Origin: Aphrophora alni
Taxonomy: Eukaryota; Arthropoda; Insecta; Hemiptera; Aphrophoridae
DNA: 64,000 nucleotides
Direction: 5' to 3'
NCBI GenBank assembly: GCA_963513935.1
Contig: OY740774.1
Span: 87,500,385-87,564,384, forward strand
This document shows positions 43,689 to 54,623 of this stretch, piece after piece (the stretch's first letter is position 1; the number at the start of each line of letters is the position of its first letter). The position numbers and the translations under genes were made by a program. The notes under the pieces were generated by a model that was not told where the DNA came from, ran no database searches, and saw only the letters and a list, made by a program, of their open reading frames with translations.

Positions 43689-44934
43689 TAAAAAAAATAA
43701 ATATGTCAGTATCGCTGACATAATGTTAATGTATAAGTTAGACTAAACTATCGGTTAACTCATAAAAAACTACACAAGCATAATAAAACTACTTATTTAC
43801 ACAACTCTATTAGTATTGCAAGACATCGGTAGCCTCGCTCGGGGGTTGCCTTTTCTAATTGACAACAGCGCTCTACTCTTGCTCTCCTCTTGGCTTATAC
43901 CCAACGGATATGTTTCGTGGCATAGTATAGACTAGACATCACTTGTTAGTATCACGTCTTGCGTAGCTTGGAGGCTACTTTAAAAAAATTGGGTTTGAAT
44001 CCCTACTCTTCCTACTATATCCTAGGTCTGCCTTAGTTGATCCTCTTTATACATCCTTGCATTTCTCCTCGCTTTCCAGGGCAATTATATTTTCTGAACA
44101 CAAAACTGTCATATTGTATAAAACACTTATATCCTGAGAGGGCTTGGGCCAGATGGTATCCTACCTCTCCATGACTCCTTTTACCCATTTATTTACTGTC
44201 CCATATGAGACTCTACGTAGACAAAATTGAAATAAAAAACAAACGTTCATATTAACAGTATTTATATTCAAACCCAGCGGCATATTTCACGAATTTAAAT
44301 AAAAATAATCTTCTTCCACGATAAATCAAGAAGGAAAACCTAAACTAATTTTGTGTACTTTTCATCTCAACTGTGTCTAATTAATTACTAATAGGCCTTG
44401 CCAAGGGTAGTGTTTATCTCGTTTAATCAGTTAAAGCCTATTTAAAAATACGCCCTTTCAACTTATTTTACTTTCAAGCTCTAGGGGTGTAAATTGTCAC
44501 CCACATCAAACGAATAAATTATGTGTATTTAAAATGCAAATTATACTTTAATTTTTTTTCAGGTTAGAATGAAATATTAACTAAATCTGAATGGGGTTTC
44601 TTTTTATGTCAGTTTTTATACAGTTGGGGATATTTATGTCAGGAAACATTTGGGGATAGTTTTATATATTTATTTTCTTACATATTCGTAGATAGAGAGT
44701 TATGTAAATGGTCAAAACATTATTGTGAGTTTTTTCGCGGCTGTATACATTTTTTGGAGGTTCCAGGTGTAAAAGTGTTTTTTTGAATGACGTCTGTCAT
44801 ATGTGGAATGGTCAATTTTAATCAGATTCGGTATATGGACATATTTTGGCCATATTTAGGGACTTTTTTCTATTTTTAAACTAAACATTTAGGAGGAGCT
44901 CCCACAAAAAATTCACAAGATTCGATTAACATAT
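43689..44934. other. No gene recognised
   Basis: Mixed DNA. A B-box-like GGGTTTGAATCCC lies at 43991-44003 but no paired A box or cloverleaf was found. The rest holds no ORF of interest. Confidence 0.4.
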
Positions 44935-45065
44935 ACTCTAACAATTTTGATTAAGTTTTGCTCAAGTTTTGCATCTAAGGACCGCTTCAAACAAAATGTA
45001 TTGTATTATAATTATCGTTTAATTGGAAATTTGCCATCATTTGTGTATATAAAAATTAATACACG

Positions 45066-45110
45066 ACGTTTCGAGAATATAAATCAACTCTCGTTATCAA
45101 GTAGCCTATA
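45066..45110 (-). ncRNA. Degenerate hammerhead-like motif
   Basis: Reverse complement has TTGATAA, stem II CGAGAG with TTCTCG, then GAAACGTCG. A related motif lies at 51791-51816. Confidence 0.3.
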
Positions 45111-45147
45111 AAAATTATAGCATAAAAGAGAAAACACTAAGATAGGC

Positions 45148-45215
45148 TAAAAATATAACGGATCAGGAATAATAGGAGAAAAAACAAAAATGATTTAAAA
45201 ATGTAACGGATTAGG

Positions 45216-45281
<66 letters not shown>

Positions 45282-46135
45282 TAAAACGGATCAGGAATAA
45301 TAAGGAAAAACCAAAAATGATTAAAAATATAACGGATCAGGAATAATAGGAGAAAAAACAAAAATGATTAAAAATATGACGGATCAGGAATAATAGGTGA
45401 AAAAACAAAAAATGATTAAAAATATGACGGATCAGGAATAATAAGAGAAAAAATAAAAAATATATATTAAAAATATAACGGATCAGGAATAATAGGAAAA
45501 ACCAAAAGTGATTAAAAATATAACGGATTACGAATAATAGAAAAAAAAATGATTGAAAAATATAACGGATCAGGAATAATAGGGAAAACCCAAAAGTGAT
45601 TAAAAATGTAACGGATTACGAATAGTAGAAAAAAAATGATTGAAAAATATAACGGATCAGGAATAATAGGGAAAAACCAAAAGTGATAAAAAATGTAACG
45701 GATTACGAATAGTAGAAAAAAAATGATTGAAAAATATAACGGATCAGGAATAATAGGGAAAAACCAAAAGTGATAAAAAATGTAACGGATTACGAATAAT
45801 AGAAAAAAAAATGATTGAAAAATATAACGGATCAGGAAAAATAGGAAAAATCCAAAAATGATTAAAAATATAACGGATTACGAATAATAGAAAAAAAAAT
45901 GATTGAAAAATATAACGGATCAGGAATAATAGGAAAAATCCAAAAATGATTAAAAATATAACGGATTACGAATAATAGAAAAAAAATGATTGAAAAATAT
46001 AACGGATCAGGAATAATAGGAAAAATCCAAAAATGATTAAATATATAATGGATCAGGAATAATAGGAAAAAACCAAAAATGATTAAACAATATAAAGAAT
46101 CAGGAAAAATAGAGAAAAAACAAAAAATGATTAAT
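45148..46135. repeat. Satellite of about 45 bp, about 20 units
   Basis: The phrase AACGGATCAGGAATAATAGG followed by an A-rich run and AAATGATT recurs every 42-51 bp. From about 45470 the array is dimeric (about 88 bp): units with CGGATCAGGAATAATAGG alternate with units with CGGATTACGAATA. It is interrupted near its left end by a (TA)n tract. Confidence 0.93.
45221..45275. repeat. (TA)n microsatellite within the satellite
   Basis: About 55 bp of pure TA repeats between two satellite units. Confidence 0.95.
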
Positions 46136-46330
46136 CAAATACGATTTACACTTTGGACGCTTATATATGGCACAAGTGAGTTGAGATCCTATATAAATAT
46201 TGGTTCAAGTCGACGCTTATAATGCATTATCACTTTTTGTCTGACAACTAATGAACTTATATTTTTGGTGAATTATAGTTTTTATTTGGTTTTAGGGTGG
46301 GGCGAGTGAGAAAGTTTGTGCAATGTTTTT

Positions 46331-46789
46331 GCACCATTTATTTCAATGAGTGTATATAGAAAAAAAGTTTTTTTTATATACTATTTTAGATAATTTTGTA
46401 AACGACTCGACATTGAATTTTTAACACATGCCGTAACTTTCTTTATACCTCGTATACTTGGGAATGAAAATGAGAAAGTTATAGAATACTGTAGTATAGA
46501 GACAAAGAATATATTTTAACAGAGATCAAGCTCAAGAAACAAGTAGAATAGCGGCGGATATAGAAAGCTTACAAGGAATTTACGATGTTGTAAAGTACAA
46601 AACAAATGCAAGACATAAACACGGGTAGTTTATGTAGAAGTCTTAACTACAAGAGAAGAGTGGAAATTAAGGATACGGCCTACGGATTGATAATTTAAAT
46701 TGTAAGAAAAGGAATTAATTTATATGAGTTATTGCTGGCGACTCGTGGTTTTGAGAACACGTAAGATGTAGGCTATCTTCAAAAGAAAT
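46331..46789. other. No gene recognised
   Basis: AT-rich DNA; no recognisable coding region. The ORF at 46715-46957 overlaps family R3 and is accidental. Confidence 0.35.
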
Positions 46790-47240
46790 AAGTTGGTGGG
46801 CGCCATCATACCTAGCTCCATCAATCATTGTAATACAAGCAGATCCTTTAAATGTTAAAGCACAAAAGTTTGTTTCGTGTACGTTGTAAGAAATTTTAAA
46901 TTGTATTGGGGTTTTATCCAATAGAGTAAGTTTTAAAAAAAAACCTCTGTTACACAAACGGTTTTCTGAACCTCGTACTAATCTCGGCTAGGCCTATATT
47001 AAAGATTTTCCACTCGCTTCGCTCGTGTTAGTATCTTGGCCCTAACGGACCTCGAAGATGTACATATGTGAAGGAGTCTTCATTCGCTAAGCTCGTGTCG
47101 GTAACTCGGTGCTGCGGGTCTCGTAAATATACGAAATCACAAATTCTCAAGAGGTCGAAATTACAATGTTCACAATAACTTCACGAGAGAGGTGGGGTTG
47201 ATACCATTATATGCAGAATTGAAATATGAAAGTTTTTCAT
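46790..47240 (-). repeat. Dispersed family R3, reversed copy
   Basis: Matches the reversed R3 landmarks: TAATACAAGCAGATCC (46840), GTAAGAAATTTTAAATTG (46886), CTCGGCTAGGCCT (46982), and an internal duplication of an ACTCGCTTCGCTCGTGT-like segment (47010 and 47083). It ends with TATGCAGAATTGAAAT (47210), as at 37439. Confidence 0.5.
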
Positions 47241-47505
47241 GTAATTTAGTATGTTATAAGATGAATTGTACACTAGATACGAAGAAAAACAAAGTTTAAG
47301 ATTTTGACCTTATCAATACTATTTTTCAGAATTTTGCAATAGGGGTTCTCGTTTCCGTCTAAAGGTATCCTCCACTTCCAAACTGGTATGGTGGACACCT
47401 TTCGTGTCATTTGTTTCCACGGAAGTCTTTGAGTATTTGAAGAAATATCATATACATACAATTTTGTGTGATCCTAAATTAGTCCAAAATTACATTTTGT
47501 TGTTG
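47241..47505. other. No gene recognised
   Basis: Short intergenic stretch; the ORF at 47273-47461 has no known motif. Confidence 0.35.
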
Positions 47506-47722
47506 TTTTCCCTTGTTTAAAGACGAAAAATCTCTTGGTTATCATCATATAAAAAGAAGAAGACCGCTAGCTGTCAAATACTCTAATAGCGTCAGGGTCG
47601 GAAATGAACAAGTGTTGAAAAGATGAAAAAAGAGGGATCTAATCCAAAATAACATGAAAGAAAGTGTAGATTCAGTTAATTTCCCTCTGGATTGTAATCA
47701 CTAAAGTTTATGGGGAGGTAGA
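47506..47722 (+). repeat. Dispersed family R1, near full-length copy
   Basis: CCCTTGTTTAAAGACGAAAA (47510) through CTCTAATAGCGTCAGGGTCG (47581-47600) to AGTGTAGATTCAGTTAATTT (47662) and the 3' TTTATGGGGAGGTAG. A 20-30 bp deletion lies before GATGAAAAAAGAGGG. Confidence 0.7.
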
Positions 47723-47958
47723 GGGGTGTTTTCTGTTTTTGTTAATAACCATCTGTTGGATGATGATATTAAATTGAAGGAAGACGAAGGTCATTTAAGT
47801 AAGAACCTTTTGCCCCCCGGTAACAGCAAATCAAAGAAATGTCATGGTCAGACGCTCTCTATATGTACTCAATTACGTTTCCAGTGTGTTACAAGGTCTC
47901 TGCGTTGTTTCTTTATGTTACATTGTAAAACATTATGTCGATCTCCAGTCTCGTCGAT

Positions 47959-48078
47959 AATGAAATGCGCTCTTTGATTAGTTTTATGAACGAAAAATAT
48001 CATCTCGCTGAAATTCATCGAAAAGTTGTGGAAGATTTGAATTATGGGGAAAGAATTAGGAACGCGAAAAATTTGTAA
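47959..48078 (+). pseudogene. Mariner-type transposase N-terminal HTH relic
   Basis: The frame starts inside NEMRSLISFMNEKYHLAEIH and continues KVVEDLNYGERI before a stop at 48076. It resembles the first helix-turn-helix of mariner/IS630-type transposases, where an 'MRxxIRF' start leads to 'xEIHRxLVxVYG'. About 38 residues survive; the DDE catalytic domain is not found downstream. A GGGTGTTTAATAAAAG segment (48085) that could be an element end follows directly. The plus ORF at 47726-47977 is in another frame and is not the gene. Confidence 0.45.
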
Positions 48079-49419
48079 ATAATATAGGGTGTTTAATAAA
48101 AGTAGAGCTGGAAATAAGGAAGAACTGATCTTCGTGATGAGTGACGATCCGGACATTCTCCTGTCATTATTGACGACGAGACACGAGAAGCATATTCGTG
48201 AAAACGAGCACTATTGATAAACTACACGAGCCTTTCACTCACGTTTTACGATCTTTATGACATCGCTCCTGTTAAGCTACAGTACACGAAGATTTGTGCC
48301 AGCTGGGAATCACAATGATCAATTGAAAAATCATTTTGTAGATTGGTTAAATGGACAGGCGACATATTGCTATGACTAAGGGATCAACAAACTTTTGTCA
48401 CGTGGATATACCTCCACAGAGATTACGTGATAAAGAAATGTAGTTTTGTATTGCTAGTTAAATTTTTGTTCATTTTATTTTTTGGGACTTGTAAAAATCA
48501 GTTTTTACTTAAAAATTCACTCCCGTAAATAAAACTAGTAAATGGAAAACCCTTTTGGTACGTTCCACTAATGTAGTTATGCTGTGATCACGGTTTTCAA
48601 TAGTATTTAACATTTTACTGTTAGCGTTCTAATTAACAATGAATGGACATAGATAATTTAACTATGAGTATGAAGATAAAATCACTTGAAAAGTTAAAAG
48701 AGATGATTTAAAAAAATGTCAAATGACTACGTTTAATGTGCCACTCTTCCAATGCTTAATGAGGCCCTTGGTATCCCAATTTCTCTAACTACATAAGCTA
48801 AGTAACTGAACTTTTCTACACGCTATGAAATATTTATTTACATTAGTATGTTCAAGGTAATTAAATGCACAACTGGCGAAGCATAGCTAGAAACCTAACC
48901 TTTTACTATTTATTATTGATATGGAGAATGTAGGTGTGAATGTTTTTCCTAAACACAAAAGATCATGATTTTTTATGTCATTTTTTTCACACTTTCAATC
49001 TCCTTTAAATAAATTGCCTGTAAATATATTGAACGATTTTTATTTCCTTATAGGTGAAAAATATTTATTTCCTTTATATTATGGGATCGTTAATTTTTTA
49101 TTTATATATTAATTTTTTTTTTTTGGAGATGATGATAGCCATAACTACATAATACGTTGCTTTACATTCTGATTTGTTTTTATTTCCTAAACATGTTCCC
49201 ACATATATATATATATTCATTGCTATGTATTCTACATTCTCTCCTGAACTTGTTTTTGTTAGGGTATTTTTTTTATGGATTCTAGAAGAAAAACCTGTCA
49301 AGCTACCCTAAAAACGCTTGGCACTTAATGTGTCTACAATGTTTCCCCCCCCTCTATAGATTTTGTTTCTAAGACTAATGTAAGCTATCAAATTAATAAT
49401 TCAAACACTATCAGTCTGC
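48079..49419. other. No gene recognised
   Basis: Intergenic DNA with no recognisable motif apart from a few homopolymers (T run at 49111-49122) and a short (AT) run at 49203-49215. Confidence 0.4.
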
Positions 49420-49690
49420 GATCACAGTGAACGTATTTATAAAATATTTACTCCAAGAGTTTTCGCAAGACAACTTTACACAACTTTCCGATAATGGCAA
49501 CATAAATGATGTGACATGTAGTCTACGGTATATAGAGAAACTAATTGACATGTACTTTACCTGAGGCACTCACATAGTACATAACTGATGACGTCATACA
49601 AAGACTTGAGTTCCTTAGCTTAGTGTTTTACTTTCTATCAGGAATTTTTGATCATGTTTTTATGAACTTTAGAACAAAGAGTTTCATACA
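49420..49690 (-). repeat. Dispersed family R5, copy 1
   Basis: Inverted relative to 51900-52185. Shared segments: ACATGTACTTTACCTGAGGC (49549-49568) against 52032, and CATAACTGATGACGTCAT (49580) against 52009. The end toward 49690 reads TACAGGGTGG. Confidence 0.7.
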
Positions 49691-49839
49691 GGGTGGTAAT
49701 AGAAATTGTAGATGGTTTACAATGATGGTTAAAATTCCTTACCTTAAGTAAGGCGAATATTTGTCCGGTTAATTCATCGCAAGGTGAGACTACAAGTGAT
49801 GTTATAAACTTATAATAGAGGCGACAAACCGTTACTACT

Positions 49840-50530
49840 CTGTTGGTATTGCACTCCTTTTGGTTTGGTGACACGTGCATGAACTGGAGCACTTGTACGA
49901 CCTTGAACTCCTACAACATAGTGCTTCATTCTCTTCGGTCCACTGACATTCTTCCCCATTTCGGACTCCCATTCTTGTCAAATCATCCTCCCATCTCATT
50001 CTTGATTTCCCTCTTAATCCACTACCTCCCGTTTCCCCTACAAATCCTTCCCAAGGCGTCCTCCCCTCTTCCATTCCCTGAACGTGATAGCTCATTTCAT
50101 CCTCCCTATTGTCATCCTTATCACCGGCTTCGACTCCTTTAACAATTCAATAACTTCGCTATTAATCCGTGAACTCCACCTAACTCCTTCTTGGACTGGT
50201 CCAAATATTTTCCTCTCCCAAATTCTCAATCCCTGTCCATTTATCTTAGTTAACACTTATGTCTCATTACCTCTGGTCTTAAAACGGTTTTACATACTGT
50301 TAACTTTGCTTTACTTCTCCAGATTCGATGTAGTGCATTGCATCTTCTTGTTGCTTTCATTCTTTCATTAATGTCGAAGCTAATGTCATTCTTGACCCGA
50401 GCTATTTAAATCCCTCAACTCCTTCAAACCTATATCCATCCAAAAGTAAGTCATCTAATCTCACCTCACTCCATCCCTCTTCGTTTCCAAATACTGAATC
50501 ATACTCAAGAAATGATTGCAAATAAAAAAA
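49840..50530 (-). pseudogene. LINE reverse transcriptase C-terminal relic
   Basis: On the minus strand, reading from about 50515, several frames together give FEGVEGFK*LGSRMT (near 50430-50390), the position of the 'YLG' box of LINE ORF2, then a Lys/Arg-rich helix, and finally KSRMRWEDDLTRMG (near 50010-49968), which matches the family's C-terminal 'GRPRxRWxDD' region. At least four frameshifts or stops are needed to join these parts. The 'YGAE.W' box expected between them is damaged near 50260. No start or catalytic core remains. The plus-strand ORFs at 49843-50142 and 50084-50371 are shadows. This is a dead, 5'-truncated LINE copy; the clade is uncertain. Confidence 0.6.
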
Positions 50531-51007
50531 TAATAAATAAACACGTAAGTAAATGGAACTCTTTAACGATTGTATCTAAGTTTGTAATGATTGATCTCTT
50601 TTAATATTTGAAAAAAAGTGAATTAACTAGCCTACCCTAACGCTGACGTAGAGCAATTAGCCAAGAGCAAAAAGTTATAATCACTGGAGATGTAAAAAAT
50701 TAGGTAATTAGTTTGTAAAAAGTTTACTTTAATATTAAATTAACAATTACATTTAAGTAACTCACCACTACTTCAATCCTTAACCTTTTCTTTGAACTCC
50801 CTCCCCCCTCCTTCTAATCATCGAGTAAATTAGGATTTTTTTTTACCTTGAAGCCGATAATGAGGATGTACTTTTCCTCCCCGTACAGTACAAAGTGGCA
50901 AGCCCGTCGTTGATCGATATTAGTTTGATATTTTGGTAACACAGCCATAGATAACGCCATGGTAACGTTCTCGCGTCTTTTAATAGATAGGTAATGAAAT
51001 TTACTTC
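50531..51007. other. No gene recognised
   Basis: AT-rich DNA. A segment at 50862-50900 (GAGGATGTACTTTTCCTCC) may be an R2 remnant. Confidence 0.35.
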
Positions 51008-51225
51008 TTCTCTTGTTCTTAAAAGGTGAAAAACATCAAGGTCATCATCGCCTTACAAAAATAAAATAAAACTTAAGACCTCTATCCCTTTAATAATGCC
51101 ATGGTCAGAAGAGACTGATCTAGTTAAAAGAAAGATGAAAGAGAGGTATCTAACCCAAGACTATATGAAAAGAAGTGTAGATTCAGTTAGGTCTGCCTGA
51201 GGGTGGGATTTACTAAAATACAAGA
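51008..51225 (+). repeat. Dispersed family R1, near full-length copy
   Basis: This copy shows the parent of the 75-bp satellite well: GATGAAAGAGAGGTATCTAA (51134-51153) followed by CCCAAGACTATATGAAAAGA and AGTGTAGATTCAGTTAGGT. Read in frame from 51135 it gives MKERYLTQDYMKRSVD, parallel to the satellite unit. Confidence 0.75.
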
Positions 51226-51444
51226 ATTGGAAAGTTAGTTGTAATCTCGTTTCTAATAATAATACTTATTATTATTATGACTATTCAGTATTGTTATATA
51301 CAAGTAACGTATTTTAGTTGTGAAAATACATTTTCTTCCTACAATATCCTAGTTGTTTTAAATTGTATTGCAATTAAGAAATTTTTTAAAGAAATGTCAC
51401 AAACTGTGCGACACTATTCATTGCAATTATTCAAAGAAGAAAAA

Positions 51445-51530
51445 TAATTTTGTTTTGTCTGTAAAAATAGAATTCTCTAATGAGATTTTTTTTTACAAAA
51501 TCAAAAGTTGAAATTACAATTCATTAGGTT
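51445..51530. repeat. Short dispersed segment shared with 42176-42262
   Basis: About 85 bp in inverse orientation to the earlier copy; contains TCTCTAATGAGATTTTTTTT (51475-51494). No coding content. Confidence 0.55.
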
Positions 51531-51790
51531 TTTTAAATGTTCACGTTTAACTTATTTCTCTTTTTTTTCTTTTTTTTTTTCCTGTTTTGTATTTTTTTCC
51601 TTGAATTCATTATATAAATTTGTAAGTTTTATTTAGAAGCTTCACAGAGAACTATAATTAAATCGTATTGTATAATAAACTTATTGTATATTAATGTAAC
51701 ATTGTAACTAATTTAATTAGTCTATACATATTGTGGTGTTTGTATCTTTCGTATTTTTCAAAAATATATCTTAAATGTATAAAAGCTAAT

Positions 51791-51812
51791 AAAGGACGTT
51801 TCGAGAATATGG

Positions 51813-51816
<4 letters not shown>
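51791..51816 (-). ncRNA. Truncated hammerhead-like motif next to (TC)n
   Basis: Reverse complement ends CATATTCTCGAAACGTCC, the same 3' half as 45066-45095. The 5' half of the motif is replaced by the adjoining (TC)n tract. Confidence 0.3.

Positions 51817-51902
<86 letters not shown>
51817..51902. repeat. (TC)43 microsatellite
   Basis: 86 bp of pure TC dinucleotide. ORFs 51731-51964 and 51814-51996 across it are artefacts. Confidence 0.97.
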
Positions 51903-51904
<2 letters not shown>

Positions 51905-52185
51905 CCCTGTATGGGACTATCTCGTTGTTCCAATGTTCGCACAAACATGATACAAAATTCCTGATTGGAAGGAAACACTAAGCTAAGAAACTTCAAGTCT
52001 TTGTATTACATCATCAGTTATGTACCATGCGAATGCCTCAGGTAAAGTACATGTCAATTAGTTACTCGTGTATGTACCGTACATGTCACATCATTATTAG
52101 AAAGTTATATAAAGTTCTCTTGAGAAAGCTCTTGTAGTAAATATTTTATAAGTACGTTCAATGTGATCCACAGTGATACTTTTTG
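51900..52185 (+). repeat. Dispersed family R5, copy 2
   Basis: Starts at CCACCCTGTA and matches 49420-49690 in reverse through CAGGTAAAGTACATGTCAAT (52030) and TATTTTATAAGTACGTTCAA (52142). Confidence 0.7.
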
Positions 52186-52390
52186 AATTGTTAATTTGGT
52201 AACTTGCAGTAGTTTTGGAAACAAATCCATAAATTCCACCTACTATGATCTCTATAACAGAAATGTGCACCTATTCTTCTCCATCGTAGTATTTTGATGA
52301 TATTTTTTATTGTATGTATACGATATTTGTGCTTATCCGGCTTGAATTCTTAACGTATAAGAACAAGCGATGATATCCATTGGGGAGATA

Positions 52391-52645
52391 GATTTTCTTG
52401 TTGTTTAAAAGCAATAAACATCGCCTTATAGAAAAGGAAGGAAATAGCTTAAAAGAAAGACCCCTAGCCCTCGAATACTCTAATTGTGTTAGGGTCGGAA
52501 AAGAACGAGAATTGGTGAAGAAAGAGTTGATAGGAAAAATGAAAGAAAAAGGGTTTAGATACTGCTAGATTGTCTCTGTATTGTCAATCCTGTACTCACT
52601 AATGTGAGCCTCTAAGGGTTTATGAGGAGATAGATTGGTACCTTA
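52391..52645 (+). repeat. Dispersed family R1, full-length-like copy
   Basis: CTTGTTGTTTAAAAGCAATA (52399) to CCCTCGAATACTCTAATTG (52469), GGTCGGAAAAGAACGAG (52493), then a 3' end GTGAGCCTCTAAGGGTTTAT (52603-52622). Roughly 25 bp of the satellite-homologous region are deleted. Confidence 0.7.
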
Positions 52646-52659
52646 ATTATAACGTATGA

Positions 52660-53110
52660 TTTTTTTCCACCCAAATAGAATTACAATGCTGTCGGTCAGG
52701 CTGTTAGAGAAGCATTTTAATTGTCCGTCAAATTTGAGATCCTTTCAGCAGCATTTTCAGCTAGAACGACCAAAAGTCACAAGGAGCCACATCGTAAGAG
52801 TATGGAGTCGTATGATGCCGTTTGGTCTAAACGCTTAATGTATGCAAGGAATGCAACGTCCATTCTCCTGTGCACTCGACATCAAGGTTTACGAGGACTT
52901 CCTGGTAGGCTTTGATAATATGGTATTCCATAGTTATGCTCCATCTCACTGGAATCAATGGAAAATGGCGAAGATCAGTTCGACATTGCTGAGCATCTTG
53001 TGTACTTCTTTTTGGGATCGGGTGGGGGGGGACGCAGCCGTTTGTAGAGTTTACAATATCCTACAAGACTTCCAGACATAGTTGCTTCAATTCTTTCGTT
53101 AGCAGCTCTG
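52660..53110 (+). pseudogene. Possible transposase relic (HTH plus DDE-like tail)
   Basis: Reading with frameshifts, 52687-52815 gives VRLLEKHFNCPSNLRSFQQH and then LERPKVTRSHIVRVW, which resembles the insect transposon helix-turn-helix pattern of a 'FF' helix, a spacer, 'RxFxxxF', then 'PxxxxIxxW'. Further on, 53005-53100 reads as FFLGSG then a VYNILQDFQ-like segment, reminiscent of the 'FFLWG...VY...P...L' stretch of mariner-like DDE domains. The catalytic residues cannot be placed with confidence. The middle is frameshifted and the whole is non-functional. This is a weak assignment. Confidence 0.35.
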
Positions 53111-53769
53111 TCCCTAATTTCGCAGAGATTCTCCTTTTAAAGCCAAATCGTCCTTTAAGATTTTAAGCGTACTTAAACAGTCCGGAGTTTCAGTTTTATT
53201 CGTTATAAGTTGGCTGGTTGATTAAAAAAAAAGTTATTTAAAATAATTAGACCGGTTACCAGTAGATTTCAAAATAACTCAATTTGTCAATTTGTGCTCC
53301 TTTGAAGCATTCATTGATGTTAATAATAATAATATATATTAAGAACTGTTTATATATTATAACAAATCTTAAATGACTTATTTATACGCACGTTATTCGT
53401 GCCAATGTTAACAAATTATAACTTTGAAACATGTAGGTTTAAACTCTTTCTTTAATTGTAAAATTAAAGTTTAAAAAATCATTTACAATAAAACCAATGA
53501 TCGTTCAAGTTTGATGCACAATTAACATCTTATTCTAAGTACATAGTTAAATACAAGTTACTTATTCTACAATGTCATAATCTACAATAGAGAAATAAGA
53601 GTGCATCAGGATTTTTATTTTTTTACTTTTAATTATTTTGATAAAATGCTCCGGCTAACTGAAATTTATTATTTATTAATTTAATTTACTTTCTCTTTAC
53701 GGGTTCGTTAGGTTCTTTGGTGACTATAATTTACTTAAAATATAAAATAATATTTAGTGGTAGTTTGTT
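53111..53769. other. No gene recognised
   Basis: AT-rich DNA with no ORF or clear repeat. Confidence 0.4.
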
Positions 53770-54543
53770 TAATTGTAATTGTCCATTAATTTGTACTTAT
53801 CGACTCTAAAGTTCTTTTACAGTTCCAATGTTCCCGGTTTCTTGAACGTGGTTCCCGCGTAGACTGCCAGTAGATGGATTGATTTGCCTTAATCTTTTCG
53901 ACGAATCTTCTTTTCTCCATGCACTGTTATTTTCACACACTTTTGTGACGACGATTACTTTTTAGTTTATTCGATGATTATTCCTGTTCAAACACTTGTA
54001 GAACAACGCTATTACTCACACACTTTTATGACGACGACTCTTTTTAACTTATAAACGACGATTATCTTTTAATTATACTTTGAAGATTATTATTAAACAC
54101 TTGTACAAAACCGCGCAGTTACTATTCAATTTCGACGGTTGATTTTGGCTAAATCTTTCACAACATTATTTTTCTTTTTGCTACTAAGAGAAACAATTTC
54201 TCCGGAACAACCTACTTCAATAAGTCAACAACCAAAAAGACCCCTTGCGCTTCTCTTCTACCCTTATTTATAATTTTTATTTTCAAACTGCCTTTTTTCC
54301 GATCCTCTGCCTTCATTGGCTTATTTTAAATATTTTACGTTACTTCAGAAATGATGCAATTCCTTTCATTGGTCCTTTTCAAATAATTTTGGTTGAAGGC
54401 ATTGAACCTTTGAATGCATTATTTGACTCCTTGGGGTCCGTGACTGACTTTAGAATCGTTTTTCTAGCTCCTGTCAACCCTTTCAACTCTTCACAATTTA
54501 TGGCCTGCCGAGCACTGACTTTTTGGGAGCCCTCTATTTCGTT

Positions 54544-54545
<2 letters not shown>
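53770..54545 (-). mobile_element. LTR-like block, reverse orientation
   Basis: On the minus strand a TATAAATA box (54265-54272) is followed by a purine-rich segment and two degenerate copies of an ACACTTTTxTGACGACGA-type phrase (53937-53958 and 54018-54035 on the plus strand), a layout typical of the promoter and downstream region of insect Ty3/gypsy-type LTRs. No primer-binding site, polypurine tract or coding region could be fixed, so this may be a solo LTR. The plus ORF 54245-54622 runs into the (AT)n tract and is accidental. Confidence 0.35.

Positions 54546-54546
<1 letters not shown>

Positions 54547-54621
<75 letters not shown>
54547..54621. repeat. (AT)n microsatellite
   Basis: About 75 bp of pure AT repeats at the edge of the LTR-like block. 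Confidence 0.97.

Positions 54622-54623
<2 letters not shown>

Larger units (their letters stand above)
44935..46330. repeat. R9 copy carrying a hammerhead-like tail and a satellite
   Basis: Left part 44935-45000 (TTTTGCTCAAGTTTTGCA, CAAACAAAATGTATTG) and right part 46131-46330 (ATCAAATACGATTT, ATGGCACAAGTGA, then a GTTTTTATTTGG segment) match the two ends of the R9 copy at 31495-31960. In that copy the parts are about 230 bp apart; here they are more than 1.1 kb apart. Confidence 0.5.

Noticed and set aside
43991..44003. B-box-like GGGTTTGAATCCC suggesting another tRNA or SINE
   Set aside because: No A box at the proper distance and no cloverleaf could be drawn.
51731..51996. Arg-Glu and Ser-Leu repeat ORFs
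   Set aside because: They are translations of the (TC)43 tract.
54245..54622. 125-codon ORF with a long Ile-Tyr tail
   Set aside because: The tail is the (AT)n tract and the rest lies antisense in an LTR-like block without any protein motif.
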